From NCBI GenBank assembly GCA_022496805.1, contig CM040088.1, positions 28,464,452-28,528,451 on the forward strand: a DNA stretch of 64,000 nucleotides, in the 5' to 3' direction. The notes beneath the pieces are model-generated. The model did not search any database and was not told where the DNA came from. It was given only the letters and a program-made list of their open reading frames with translations. The stretch comes from Pohlia nutans (lineage: Eukaryota; Streptophyta; Bryopsida; Bryales; Mniaceae). Positions 43,790-56,456 of the stretch are shown here, in pieces (the first letter of the stretch is position 1; the number at the start of each line of letters is the position of its first letter). The position numbers and the translations under genes are program-made.

Positions 43790-44740
43790 GTACCAGAGAG
43801 CGGGCCTGTTCTGCCGCGCAAACGGTTACAGGTCGAGCCCGGCGGCGATGAATGGGAGAGTAAAAACTAAAATCCACAAAGTAGATCTGAGACATTGTCA
43901 ACCTGAGAAGATGAAACGCCCTGTGACATTTTGTCACGCTGATGTCGTGGAGACATTCGAATTTCGAAACCTACATTTCTCACCTTCCAAAGTGGAATGA
44001 AAGTGATCCTCCTGGACGTCATCCTGTTTTTCTTACGCTCCATAGACGGGAATCGGAAAGAGCCAGGGGTTTGGTATGCTAAAGCAAGAGTTGGTCTCAA
44101 GCAAGTTGCAGAGTGGCTGAAGGAGATGGTGACTGCTGTTCCGGGCACTGCAGGAGGCAATTACTCAAATAAGAGTTCGGAGGATGCGTGCAGTATGAAG
44201 AAGATCGTGATGCGTGCACTTCAAAAAGTAGCTAGCGCTGTTCCTGGAACGGGTGGATATGTATCATGGGAGGCCGCTTTTAAGTATGAAGAAGATCGTT
44301 ACAAAGAGTTGCAAATATCTGCTTCTAATTCATGTATTGCTAGTTCTTCCAACAGTTGCACCCTTCCATCTCCGGCTTCTGGTACTGAACAAGAGCTTGG
44401 AATCATTTCTGCACCGCGTGAGCCACTTGTTGATCGGACTCTTATTCTCCGTGGCAATCGACGTGTTTCTGTGCCGAATTCAGAGCTTACTGACGACGAA
44501 TTTTGGTCATCTGATACTGTTGAGCACACGAGAGAGTTTCATGAGATTTCTGAATTCATGCGGCAGAATGGTGCACTTCTTCCACCTCAGCCTCAAGTGT
44601 CCAACGTTTCTCACACCATTGGGAATACCTGATGTTGCTGCAACTGCTTCTCTTCTTGCTGGTGCTATGGCAGAGTTAGTAAGGGAGATGATTCAAGTTC
44701 AAAGTAAATTAATGATTCAGATTGTAGCTTCTTGATGTCG
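43790..44740 (+). pseudogene. uncharacterised ORF in arm A insertion, probably decayed
   Basis: The main open frame is 43997-44632 (211 codons). It reads WYAKARVGLKQVAEWLKEMV, then two related blocks ending in AVPGTAGG and AVPGTGGY, a serine-rich stretch, and TDDEFWSSDTVEHTREFHEI. Near 44630 the natural continuation shifts frame into DVAATASLLAGAMAELVREM and QVQSKLMIQIVAS, ending at 44735. A preceding open piece (43785-43999) carries PEKMKRPVTFCHADVVE. Composition is coding-like, but I recognise no family. The sequence is absent from arm B, so it came with an insertion. An accessory protein of a transposon is possible, but this is a guess. Confidence 0.4.
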
Positions 44741-45176
44741 ATTTCGTAGTTCAATGAGTAACGGAGTGATTGGTGAGTGTAGTTTGAGCATGTTGACTTG
44801 TAGTTTTAGTGATGTAGTTGCAGTGATTGTTTAGAGTAGTTTCATTTTGGAATTTTATTTTAGCCAGCTTCTTGATTAGTTTGTCGAGACAGTGGTTAGG
44901 AAAAACATTGTTCTCAAATTTTGCAACCGTTCTTGCATGTATAGATTCATTTTGTAAAGCACATTCGATTCAAGCATTTTCATGCATTCATTCTATCCAG
45001 CTTTTTGTTCACAAGTTGAAGAAATTTGCAAGTTTGGACATGTAGTTTTGGAGTTCATCAATCCCTTTGAAGTCAATTTTCTTTTCCTGGGAGTATTTGG
45101 GCGGTAATTTCTTGGGAAACTTCCTACGATCGACAGCCCAAATATGTACAGTATATAAATACAGTGTATAAATTAA

Positions 45177-45756
45177 CCCCTAAACGTACCAGGGTGTCCC
45201 TGGAATTGACAATTTGAGAAAAATCATCATAAAATACTATTTAGAAGAATATTCTGGAATTGATATACAAATGAAAGTTCTAGATTTTGAATTTTAGATT
45301 CCATCCATACGGTTAGATTCACTAATACTATCATCAATATTTAATTATAAAATTTGAAAATTAAAATTAAAAATTCCTTCTAAATTCGATTACAAACAAA
45401 ATTTTAATATTTTTTGAGTAAAATTTGTTGAAATGAATTTGAAATGAGATACTCTTAAACGTGGTGATTCTTTGAAATTTTTGTGTTTCTTAAATCTATG
45501 ACCTCATTTTTGCAAGGCCACTTTTGAACTACAGTCAATGCAATTTTGGCTTGGTCAACGACTTGACATACTTCTACATTTGTAATTTTAGAAAAATATG
45601 TAATCAAGTATGACTAAATCCAACCGTTAGATAGGACAACAACTTGGTCAAGTATCTCCAAAAAATTAGATGACTTTCATCCAAGCATTGATGAGAACGT
45701 GGGGTTCGTTTGAATCTGTTAGTCGTCCAGTTTGTGGACGCTGTGACATTTAGGGG
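45177..45756. mobile_element. piggyBac-like MITE with TTAA target site
   Basis: It is flanked by TTAA at 45173-45176 and 45757-45760. The ends are CCCCTAAACGTACC and GGACGCTGTGACATTTAGGGG. It is related in its interior to 59289-59845 and 18782-19364. It lies inside the private insertion of arm A. Confidence 0.72.
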
Positions 45757-45800
45757 TTAATGAATATGGAAATACTGACCAATTCCAGTTACAAAATTGG

Positions 45801-46191
45801 TAAGGTTGGATGTCCTAAAACCACCAACTTAAGAAATATGCCCTCATTTTAACAAGGTTATTTATGAGAAATATTTTTTGGTCATTTGGAAGAAGATTTC
45901 TCACGGAATGCACAAATTTTTGCAACTTTATTCCCAATATTCAAATTGATACAAATTTTAAAGAGGAAAGAACACCGGCACTCAATATCAACACATAGGT
46001 TCCCCCACGACCACACCATGTGGTACTAATTTTCACTCATAATGATACCCAAAACCATCAACTACTTCGCAAATGCTTGGCTTACTTGAATAGTGAAATT
46101 GGTGGTTTTGAGTCTCAATTGTGGTGGCCCCAAGAAAACTCTACATATCATACTTGGGAGAGGTGGTGGTTTTAGAACATCCAACCTTAAC
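45801..46191. mobile_element. Harbinger-like MITE
   Basis: The inverted ends TAAGGTTGGATGTCCTAAAA and TTTTAGAACATCCAACCTTA differ at one or two positions over 25 bp. The interior matches 14298-14700 in inverted orientation (for example TAGTGAAATTGGTGGTTTTG). The target duplication is unclear. Confidence 0.6.
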
Positions 46192-47104
46192 CCCCTGCTG
46201 GTTCTTCAATTGTTGCAAATTTTGCGATCTGATAAGGACGTGAGAAAGGCAGAATAATACTCGCCTGCTTTTAACGTCATTGGAGATGCTTTGTGCATGT
46301 TGTGCTTCATTCAATTTTCATCCATCCTTTACCATATAGATGGTTGAACCTTTACATTAGAAGAAATATATGAGATTTTGGTCCTCTAGTTTGTGTACGG
46401 ATTTGTGTTCCAAAAATAAAAGGCAATGCACAACCCTTCACATCATAAATGGTCCTCCACCATAATCGTGATAGGGCTGGCTGCATGCATTAGTGATTCC
46501 CACCCCACTGTTGTGACTCACCAAATTTTAGTTCAAATTCAGTCTAACATTAACAATTTATAGCAACTACAATACAAGAGAAATGAAATGGAATTGTGAT
46601 TTTTAAAAAATGAACACATTGTATCCATTTGTTCTTACATCTAGATACGATTAGGGCATTGAGAGCCACAACATCTTGATGTGTTGGGCCTCATTTTTGC
46701 TGTCCCCTTCGGTCACTGTGGAAAAAATTACTCTACGCTGCCTTCATCCTCATTGTTTTCACGGCACCTTCTTGTATCGTGGACCTCTGTTGCATAGGGT
46801 TCTGCATGTTCTAAAGGCATTCTCAAGTTTTACAAAGTGCAAATCTTCACAAGGTATGCCATACGATCTATGCAATATTGATATTGCTATTATTGACATT
46901 TTATTGCATTGTATTGGAGTTGAATATTGATCCCTTAGTACGGTACTATGCAAAAATATTAATTCATAAATGAGTTGCATGACATGTTTAGCTTGGCGTT
47001 GGTTAATCATGAGTGGATTATTGCATGGCATGTGTATCATTGCCTCTAGTTCATGTATAACTTAATCATGAGCATATTAATGACTTGGGATCCCATCAAT
47101 AACA

Positions 47105-50100
47105 AGACATTTGTTGAGGCTATATTTTTTTCATGCAGGTATATGAGGCAAGAATCCATGCCAATATATAAAAGTGAATATAAGACTTACATTCCCTTTT
47201 GTTGAAGAAAGAACTCTATTTTATACTAAAGGGTTAACAAACCTTACATTGACAACAACTCTCAACTTTCTACATTGGTGATCACATTCGATGTTGATAT
47301 TTATTGTAGAGAGCATGTCCATGGCACTCCCTTGTAAAAAATCTAATCCAATCTATAACCTTGGAGTTTGCTTAAAATAAACAAAACCAAGAGAATAAAT
47401 GATTGAGACTCTTAGCACTATTGAGCATGGTGTATCAAAAGGGTATTCTAGAATGTTATGTATAAACTTTATTAAACAAGACCTTGTATGAAATATGCAC
47501 AATGCAAAGTGATAACTTGTTTCACCGCATGTTATAAATGTAAATAAAGGGTTACAATATTCTGTCCAATTTATTTGTTTACTTTTCTCAAAGAAAATAA
47601 GGTGGGCAAGTAAAAAAACTTGTATAATCTGGATAACCAATTATTAATGATACTTTAACTTTCCTGCAATTGAGTCATAACAACAAGAAAAGAAATGACC
47701 AAAGTGACTAAGTTATGAAATTTGTAATTTGGCTCTTCAATTACAATGAACCTTGAATGATAAAAGGCATCTTATGAAAAAATTGCACGTGCTTACAAAT
47801 CTGACGGGGATTACCAAAGAACTCTTGAAAAACATATAGAAAGACAACAAATGAATCACTTGTGCTGGAATCATGTGAACAACAATCGTGCGGCAAAGCT
47901 ACCATTCAACAATCGAGCTGCAAAGAAGCTAAAACCACAATGTTCCAATTTCTTTATTTGGATCTGCCAAACGAAAACGTAATATCATGGACTTTCCATT
48001 TGGAAAGACAAAACAAAAATTGCATACCCTATTGCAATGAAATGAGTTCCGATTTTTTATGAACAACTTCCTAATAAGCCCGGATTGAATCCAAAACTAA
48101 GTCAAGTTTTGTGCAAATGGTAAAAAAAAACAACAGAGATGCCCCATCAAGTGTTTGCCCCATTAGAGAAAGTCTAAACCCTCAGCTAGGCCCTTGGGCA
48201 GAGGATGGACACAAGGGGTCTTCTAGATTTTATTTTCTGAACTACATGGCTTTTCCCCTATCTCCACCCATGGGAATTTGGATGTACTTGTTTCTTCATG
48301 AAATTCTAGAATAATATCGTTCCAACTACTTAGTGCATTTGCCATTCTTTGGGTTTTTATCATAATTTTGATTTATTCATGATAGTCATTTTGAGTGGTT
48401 TTTACTTCTAAATTAACAAAATTTATATTTATATATAAATATATAAATAAAATTTATAAGCATAATAATAAGATAAATTCTTTTGTATGAAAAAAATAGA
48501 TGAAGTGTGCAATATGGTTTTAGTATCATCAAATGTAAGTTTTGAAATTGGAATTTAATCTTACATCAATATAGAGTTTTAAATCAAAATTGAATTTTGA
48601 AAATAAAAAATAAAGAAATTTGTTATTTTTTGAAACGTACAAGTTATATGCTAAAACTAATGTAATAAGAAACAACAATCATTTCTAAATGACATTCCAA
48701 TCCTCCAAACTAATACCTTCAAAACCTTTAATGCCAATAAACACCACTTTTTGGATTTTAAAGGTCCATTCAGCAACCGCTTCGATAACTAGAGTCTTCT
48801 ATATCCCTTGCATTTTTTATTTTTGGATATGACTCGTGAATTTTTTTTTCTATCTCCAATCCACTTCCGAACAAATTTATCTACATTAAATCGTGGGATA
48901 TGCATTCAACGTGGCATGCAAGTAGATTAAATGACATCAAGAATATTCCAAAATAGTATGAAAATATTCCAAAAGATTCCAAAACAATTTATTTTTGAAA
49001 AGATTCCAAAAGATTCCAACTATATTAAACCATTTTAACTATATTAAAATGTTTTTGGTATTTTCCCTATTTATTATATAACGTCATTAATGCAATTGCT
49101 TTACAAAATTAGAATTTTTTTTGTTGAGAAGTATGACACCCTAGTGCAAAATCGCCTTCTTCCGTAGGTTCATCTTCTTCAACATTGTCTACAATGGTTA
49201 GGACTAAACCATCATTCTCTCCTTCCATATCTTCAATGATTCCTCTATCTTCCTCTTGTCTTGATGCACGCTCATTGTTTATTTTCTGATAGTTCTTTTT
49301 GTGGTCCATGAAATAGAGATTAACATCATCTACCTTACAACGCAATTTTGAAGACAAACTGTTGATAACAAACTGAAGTGCTTCCAAAACTTCAATCCTC
49401 TACTCTATGAATTTGTTGCATTTTTTTCTAGCCTCTATGTTAATTCTATAGTTTGAAAATAGAACATCATGAACCTCTTCATCAACATGATTAGTAAACT
49501 ACCAATTGAATTTTCCTTGGGTATCAAGATAATCTAAATATGCAGAGAAATGATAATGATGTAGGTACTTCCTGCTATAAAGATTGTCGCCACTTGCATT
49601 CTTGGAGTATTTGGGGGCCTTTATTTGAAATATGCGTTCACGGGTAGGTCCTAGATTGGCCTCTATAGCCCGTCAAGGCCACTCCAATATTTGAAGATCG
49701 ACAACATTTTGTCCTTCTTGCAATTGACCTGGGAATTGCGGTAGAATACACCTGAGCTAGGCATCGAGCTAGGGCCGGGCATGGGTGTTGAGTTGTAGTC
49801 GCACAGAAGCGTTGAGTTGGGGCCATGCAGTAGCGTTGAGCTGGGGCAGCAGACGGGCAGGAAGAGGGGGGCGCATAGGGATAGAGGGAACGGGTGCAAT
49901 AGAGGCGGATGGACAAGGCTGCTGAGATGCAGAGGAAAAGGGCCATTGAAAGGCAGAGGAAGAGGGTCGTTGAGAGGCGGAAGAAGAGTGACGTTGAGAG
50001 GCGAAGGGATGAGAAGCAAAGGGAGAAGAAGCCAAAATTGCATCGGCAAAGAGAATTGGAATAGTAGGGGCGGAGGAAGTGACAGGGGTAAGTTGTATCC

Positions 50101-51960
50101 CCTTCAATAGGGCTACAACCTTTGCAATGTCCTCAATATTTAGAGTAGAAAGGAATTCTATGAGAGAATAAAGAGCTGTGAATTTTAATACGGCTTTGTG
50201 CTTTCAGAGTGCAAGTAGCCATGGCATTGTAAGGTTTCAGAGTGTTGTGGGATTGGCCTTGCCGTGGTAGGAATTGACATGCATTTGGTACGAAAGGACC
50301 CTTGCGGTGGTAGGAAGTTTCTAGGAAAGGCTCCTTTCGCACGTAGAGCCTCTTAAAATGTATGCTTGCGGCTCCGCTTGGCACCTCCAAGGACCATAAA
50401 TAGCCTAGACATGTGCGTGACAAATGAATCTTCTCTTCAAGATTTTTCTTTGATTTGCTTCTATGAATTCATCGGATTGGTCATTTAGGAGTTGGGGTTC
50501 CATTGTAGCGTTATTTTTGAGAACTGCGTAGCATTTCGCAGCTTGTGGATTTCCTTGTCCACATCCTCGAAACCTTTTTTCCGAACGGTGAACATAGATA
50601 TCTATCAAGCGAAGACAAAAATCAAGGGCTTGTTTAAACAAAGGGTGAGAGAATTAAAACGGATGTACTCCACCTGTATGATTGTTCTATCTTCATCAAT
50701 TCCTGAGACCGATTGGTGATTTGAAAATTCCAGTCATTTTTGCAGGATTTAGAAAGTGAGCTAAAAGCCTCCATGACAGAGATCCAGGCTGTCAAAAAAT
50801 TACTCATAGAATCATACTTTTGTTTGCGTTGAGTATTACAAAATGACGCTCTCTCAAATGCACAAAATCAATCAAATTGTAAGTCACTAACATTCAATTA
50901 GTGCTAGTGATTTTGTTGAAATTTAGCCCTATCCATATGTTGCTATGACTTTGAACCCTCTCAAATGGTAGTGTCAAATGGGCTTCAAAATGCCTTCATC
51001 GAGCCTCCAATGGTTTGTAGAATGCTTTGTCTCATTGATCATTGGCATTTCCAAAATGGAAATAAATAGGTTGAAGAATGCACCACAACAAATTGTGGCT
51101 TGTGGCTTGTGGCTAATGCAGGCTAGGGAAGGGCAGGTTGCATGTCCTATGTTGTTGGCTTCTTGACATGCATGCGGCTTTCCATCGTTTTTCAAAGATA
51201 TCAAGGTGCTCCATGTTTCTTAGCAAGTACCAGAGTAGTCTCATTTAAAAAAGAAAGAATCTTGTTCAGTATTTTTGGGTCATGCATCTTACCCTTCAAA
51301 GTTGATGATATATGACAGGTCTTCAACTAAGAGAGGTTAAATGGATACTACGGGGTGGCTACTTTTGTGATAAGTCCTTGTGGAGCTAAAAAAAGTGTTC
51401 AAAACAGCCGACGAGAATGAGAATGATAAAAGCTCTGGTAGATGTTGAAAGTTTTGGTAGATAGATGCAAAGGTAGATTGTGTAGATAGATATGTACGGG
51501 GTTAGCTAACAATTAGAGTACAATTATGTGTACCCTTTTCATGCAATAAAAGTGCCCAAATTTTACCCACAAAATTGTTTTATTTCTGTAAAGAAACTTA
51601 TGCATTATCACGTACACAAATGTTTCAATTTTCATACTAACAATGTGGAGAAATTTGAACTACGGATATTAGTCAATATTTATGACTACATTTTGTCCAA
51701 AATGTCCAAAATTCATGGATGGATCAAGGCTTATCTACACTTTAATTCCACATATGAAAAACGACCATTTTCTAGTTAGGAGGACACAATTTAGGGACAA
51801 AATTCATAAGATGAAAAACCCACGCTTTCATCTATGCCATACATGAATTTTGGCCTTTCTCATGTGTCACATTCTAGTTGTGCAAACTGGCCGTATTCGC
51901 TAGCCGGTGATCCACGTTTCACAGCAAATTTTGTTTCCTAGACCTCAACACACATCGATA
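47105..51960. other. spacer between the inverted arms, no confident gene
   Basis: AT-rich at both sides. A 300-bp GA/GC-richer low-complexity tract (49770-50050) with degenerate repeats around GTTGAGTTGGGGCC and GAGAGGCGGAAGAAG yields long ORFs on both strands that I regard as spurious. A run of ATTCCAAAAG motifs lies near 48940-49020. Confidence 0.4.
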
Positions 51961-51964
51961 GTAC

Positions 51965-52222
51965 ATGATCCCCGATACACTCTTTCCATTCCACACTCCT
52001 GATGAGCCTGCGTACTTGTCAATGCACGACGGCCTTGTTTATGAGATCATGATCAACGAGGGCCCCAAATTGCAAAGACTAACCCTCGTCGACCCGGTTA
52101 CGAAGACACACATGACACTCCCAACTCCGCCTCCATTTGTCAGTCCATGGTGCATAAATCTTGCTCATGTTATTGTGGTGGACAATGTCGCTCGTTGCTA
52201 CCAGTTGCGCAGGGTGGTTTAG
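51965..52222 (+). CDS. short coding-like ORF, possible F-box/kelch gene fragment
   Basis: An 85-residue ORF from ATG to TAG in a locally GC-richer patch, with codon use unlike the AT-rich surroundings. It reads EPAYLSMHDGLVYEIMIN, then LTLVDPVTKTHMTLPTPPPF and VIVVDNVARCYQLRRVV. The pattern of a (D/N)P-(T)-T-LP-PP segment resembles one blade of the F-box-associated or kelch propellers of plants. Such proteins are usually several times longer, so this would be a fragment. The assignment is weak. Confidence 0.3.
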   Translation: MIPDTLFPFHTPDEPAYLSMHDGLVYEIMINEGPKLQRLTLVDPVTKTHMTLPTPPPFVSPWCINLAHVIVVDNVARCYQLRRVV

Positions 52223-52268
52223 TCAAGAAGAGCACTATTTATTTGTTTTTTGTTGCATTTTCTATTAA

Positions 52269-52814
52269 CCCCTAAAGGACCGGGGGGAAGGGGGGGATAA
52301 CAAGCTCAATTCCTCATTGGTGTAGGGTAATTTTGACAATCAAAACTGTTGAAATTAAAGAAGACTTACATATCTTTCATATGAAAAAAGAACCAACAAA
52401 ATCGCACAACTTTTGAGAAAATGCCATTGTTGAGAAGATCGATAGAACTTGTTTGGGGTATTTTGAACATATGTTGAAATCGGATTGTTCAAAAGTGCTC
52501 TAAAAATTCTGAAATTCTTACCATGTGTAGAGATCATCATTTTGAACATTTGCAAAAAAATTCATGTAATTTGGAGGTGTGAGGAGGAAGATATGAGGGG
52601 CTGAAATGACGCCAAAATAGTCTCCTTGCAACTCAAAAAAGTCACCAAAAATCACAGTTCATGAATTTCCGATCAGGACGTACCTATGGATTCTACTCTA
52701 AAAAAGAGCCAGTGTCTCGTTGTTGCTCACCTTACAATTTATACCTCAAAAACTCGAATTTCCTCACTTTTTAGTTCCAGAAGTGGCATCGAGACCTTAT
52801 GGTCCTTTAGGGGT
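52269..52814. mobile_element. piggyBac-like MITE with TTAA target site
   Basis: It is flanked by TTAA at 52265-52268 and 52815-52818. The left end is CCCCTAAAGGACCGG; the right end is GGTCCTTTAGGGGT. The interior is non-coding. Confidence 0.65.
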
Positions 52815-52925
52815 TTAAACACTTGTCTTAGGAAGATGGGATGGAGTCGGCTGGTTGTTACAACTATCATACCTATGATAAACTCAACAGCAGCACCAAA
52901 TCATGTATATCACATTATTGCTAAA

Positions 52926-53005
52926 ACGGACCCAACAGGAATCGAACTCGGACCACATAATTGTGATACATTGCCTTTTACCAACTAACCACAGAACTCA
53001 CGACT
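52926..53005 (-). repeat. tRNA-derived sequence (SINE head or tRNA relic)
   Basis: On the minus strand, TGTGGTTAGTTGGTAAAAGG (A box) is followed about 30 bp later by GGTCCGAGTTCGATTCC (B box), the correct spacing for a tRNA-type promoter. The acceptor stem and anticodon stem do not pair well by eye. I call it a tRNA-derived repeat, not a functional tRNA. Confidence 0.45.
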
Positions 53006-53884
53006 TGGCGATGTTACACCACACCAAAGTTAAACTTATAGTCAACATATACACAATTATTAGTTTATGGCTACTTTTTCTCTGGTTAGCGGTCACTAAA
53101 GTGTCTATTCTCAACAAGGGATAGTAGTTCTGTTCCAATGGCACTTTGTCTGGTGGACACTGTGTCACTGACATTATATATAGACACTATATTCACACCG
53201 GCCTCAAAAAGAGACCACAGTTCTATCTTTCTGGAGGCTATATGAGATGTGTGAGATTTGAGAGACATGAAATGTTTGGTTATCAATGTGATCCCAAGTC
53301 ATTAATCTACTCATGATTAAGTTATACATGAACTAGAGGCAACGAAATATGCCATGCAGTAATCCAGTTATGATTAACCAACGCCTAGCTAAAATATATC
53401 ATGCAACTCATTTATGAATTAATATTTTTGCATAGTACTGTGCTAAGGGATCAATATTCAAATCTAATACAATATAATAAGATGTCAACAATAGCAATAT
53501 CAATATTGTATAGATCATATGACACACCTTATATAGATTTGCATTTTGTAAAACTTGATAATGCTTTCAGAACATTTACAGCCCTCCACAACAAAGGCTC
53601 ACGACATGGAAAGCTGCCAGCAAGGAGGATGTGGGCAGCATGAAGTAATTTCTCTCACGGTAGCCAAAGGGGACGGCAAAAATGAGGCCCAACAACTAGT
53701 TGTGCCTCTCAATGCCTTAGTAGTGTTTAAAAATCAAGGCAAAAGGACAAAATGTGTGTATTTTCAAAGAAAATCACAATAGCATTTCATTCTCTAGTAC
53801 TACATCATCTCCATCTTGTATAAATTGTTAGTATTTGACCGGATTTGAACTAAAATTTGGTGAGTCACAATGGGATGGAAATTA

Positions 53885-54254
53885 CTACACCCATTATCTA
53901 ATTTAGTCCGACTCGGACTAATAACGAAAGCTCGGACTAATTCTGGAATTTGAAGAAAGTCCGAGTTGGAGTAATTGAGATAACTCATAGTAATTGTGGT
54001 AATGTAGGAATAGTGTGGCCTATACAAAAAAAGTTATCCAAATTAGTATGATTTTACCATGCCAAATATGAATAAAATATTATGAAATTGCTATTTTTAG
54101 TTTTTGAAAAATATAGTATTATAATCTAAATTATACAATAATATATTATTATTATATCCTCGGACTAATTTAGATAGTACTACCGGAATTAGTCCAAGGA
54201 TTTGTAAAAGTTATCGGACTAATTGTTGGTCTCGGACTAATTGTTGGTCTCAAA
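53885..54254. repeat. region with repeated CGGACTAAT motif
   Basis: The motif TCGGACTAAT or its complement occurs at least six times between 53905 and 54245, arranged partly as inverted pairs. It is absent from arm A, so it is probably part of an inserted element whose ends carry these motifs. Confidence 0.5.
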
Positions 54255-54258
54255 TTAA

Positions 54259-54721
54259 CCCTTTGACGCGCCTACGTCCATATATTGGACGACGAACAGA
54301 TTACAACTGTTCTACTTCCATCCAAACTGTACAGTTTCCATCCACCAGATTTTTAGAAAAATAAAACAATTGGTTTATGTCAAGTTTCATTCTTAGTTCA
54401 AACAGTGAGACCTTAAAGATGATTTTTCAAAATAAGTAGAATCAAATAATGGAAAACATACCATCTCATAGTACATGTTATTCAAAATTCATTCCAATAT
54501 TTTTTAATTTATTTGTGTTAATTTGAGATTTTTAATTGAATTTCAAGAGAAAACCTTCAAAAATTATTTAAAAATAATACATAATAAATAATGATAAATC
54601 CAACTATACAGATGTGATCTTCACAGTGACATTTACTAGTTTTCTTTGTACATCAACTCCATTTTTGGTTTTCATCAAGCATTCTATAACGCTTCTTTGA
54701 AAACAGTGATGAATCAGGACG
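54259..54721. mobile_element. piggyBac-like MITE, right end incomplete
   Basis: The left end is TTAA (54255-54258) followed by CCCTTTGACGCGCC. The right side ends in CAGGACG directly before the TTAA at 54722-54725, which also starts the next element. The right part matches 60061-60190 in inverted orientation. Confidence 0.55.
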
Positions 54722-54725
54722 TTAA

Positions 54726-55528
54726 CCCTTTAGTGCCTAGGGTACTGTAGCAGACAGCTCTCGATTTCAGTGGGTTTTTCCACTGTGGTTGAGACTACCA
54801 AAAATAGAATGGGTTAAATTAGAAAGTAACGGTATAATTCTATTCTCAACTCGAGAGCACACATTTTATTAAAATTTGAGAATCATCCGATGGTGGGATC
54901 GGAAGATTATAGTATGTATTTGAACTATATAATGCACGCTCAAAAACGAGATTTTGGGGGGTGTGTGACTTCAAAGTTAAATAGAATTTGAGGTAAATTT
55001 TCAAAAATAAAAGCAAAGAAGTTCAGCTATGCCCTATGTCAACACCTCTCCGTTGCAATCTTTCATATCAAAAATAGACTCACACATAATTATTGTGAGA
55101 TTTATAAGTGAAAGTGACTTGTCCATGTACGGTTTAGGACAAAATTTTATACGTTGAAAATTGACAGGAGTGGGTACATTAGTCAAGATCGGATTACACA
55201 CACTAATGGAAGATGAAGAAGAGAACACAATCCAAAAAAATAAAACAAGATAACAAACTTCCAAACACAAGAAATACTACACAATACATATGTTGTATTT
55301 GTAAGTATTTACTGTATTTTCAAGTATTTGCAGTATTTTTGCGTTCTGTTGATAGGTATTTTGATAGTTGTACAATTCCAAATTGAAAATTTCTTTTTCT
55401 GGAAGGTGCGTAATGTATGTGCGCAAATCTGAACTTCAAAACTGAAGTTCCAATTCTTCACGGATTCTCTGCTATTTGCATTTCGGACGTTGTAGTGACC
55501 ATAATGTGGTTTGCTAGGCACTAAAGGG
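54726..55528. mobile_element. piggyBac-like element with perfect 15-bp inverted ends
   Basis: The ends CCCTTTAGTGCCTAG and CTAGGCACTAAAGGG are exact inverted repeats. TTAA flanks both sides (54722-54725, 55529-55532). The length is 803 bp and it is non-coding. It is the cleanest TTAA element in the window and looks the youngest. Confidence 0.8.
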
Positions 55529-56456
55529 TTAAATACGAAAATCGGTGTAGTGCACACAGCAGGCCTACCAGAGTACTGGATGGCCGTTTAGGCTGTCAAG
55601 GGCTGTGCATAGCCTTAGAATTTGGAACAGAACTTCCTACTGGTACAGGATCACGAGGGCCAAAATCTCATACATTTCTTCTAGTGTAAAGGTTCAACCA
55701 TACATATAGTAAAGGAGGAATGACAAACTGAGCACAACATGCACAAAGCATCTCCAATGACAACATTTTATCTTACGAACCAGAGTTAGGACCCAATAGA
55801 TAATATATTAATTAACGAATACCTTCAAACCAACTTCAATACAACCAAAAACAAACTTCAATACACCAGACCATATCAAAAACAAAACTTCCGTTGATAA
55901 GAGGTCTCGAAGAGAGGAAATATGTTTGGAACCTGCAAATTATTTTCCTCTTGTCGACTTCCCAGAGAGTTTTGAAGAACGCGAATAAACAATATGGCAC
56001 AATTGGCTGAAGTCGTGCAAGTTCCAACTTAACTACACGACATGCGAGCTAACTACAACAGCCTGTGGCTCTGCACTGCAGCATCTCATGTAATCCTCGA
56101 CCCCTCCTACCCAGGCCTACACTTGCGTACTACGCCTACGACCGCTGCTCATCAACGGACACACATTCCACAACTCTTCTCTTACACAATCCCAGTCCAT
56201 TCTACTGTGAATAATCTCATGGGCTGCCTACCCGCGCCAGCTTCATCACCATCCGATATGAAACCACCGGAACTCCAACAACCCTTCCTCCCGTATCCAA
56301 CTACAGTACCACTGTCCTCTTGTAAACCCTGGGTCGTCGCCTCTTCTCTTCGCCAAACTCAAGCTTGCGTACGACCACCACCAACGGCCTTCGGGAGACT
56401 GTGCAGAGAAGCCGTGTTGCCGAGTCGCACATGTATAGCTCCTCCTCCTGCCCTCC

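Larger units (their letters stand above)
41220..47104 (+). repeat. inverted duplication, arm A
   Basis: Blocks in this arm match, as reverse complement, blocks at 53280-58250. MCTS1 lies at 41354-43082. Downstream flank lies to 43786. Then comes a private insertion (about 43787-46276), then homologous flank 46277-47104 (matching 53280-53880 and 55535-55770). Examples of shared blocks are GAGTTGCATGACATGTTTAG/CTAAAATATATCATGCAACTC and CCAATTGTGCCATATTGTTT. Confidence 0.85.

Noticed and set aside
49638..50110. Overlapping proline/serine-rich and arginine/glycine-rich ORFs on both strands
   Set aside because: They are created by a low-complexity GA/GC-rich tract, with no splice context or recognisable motif.
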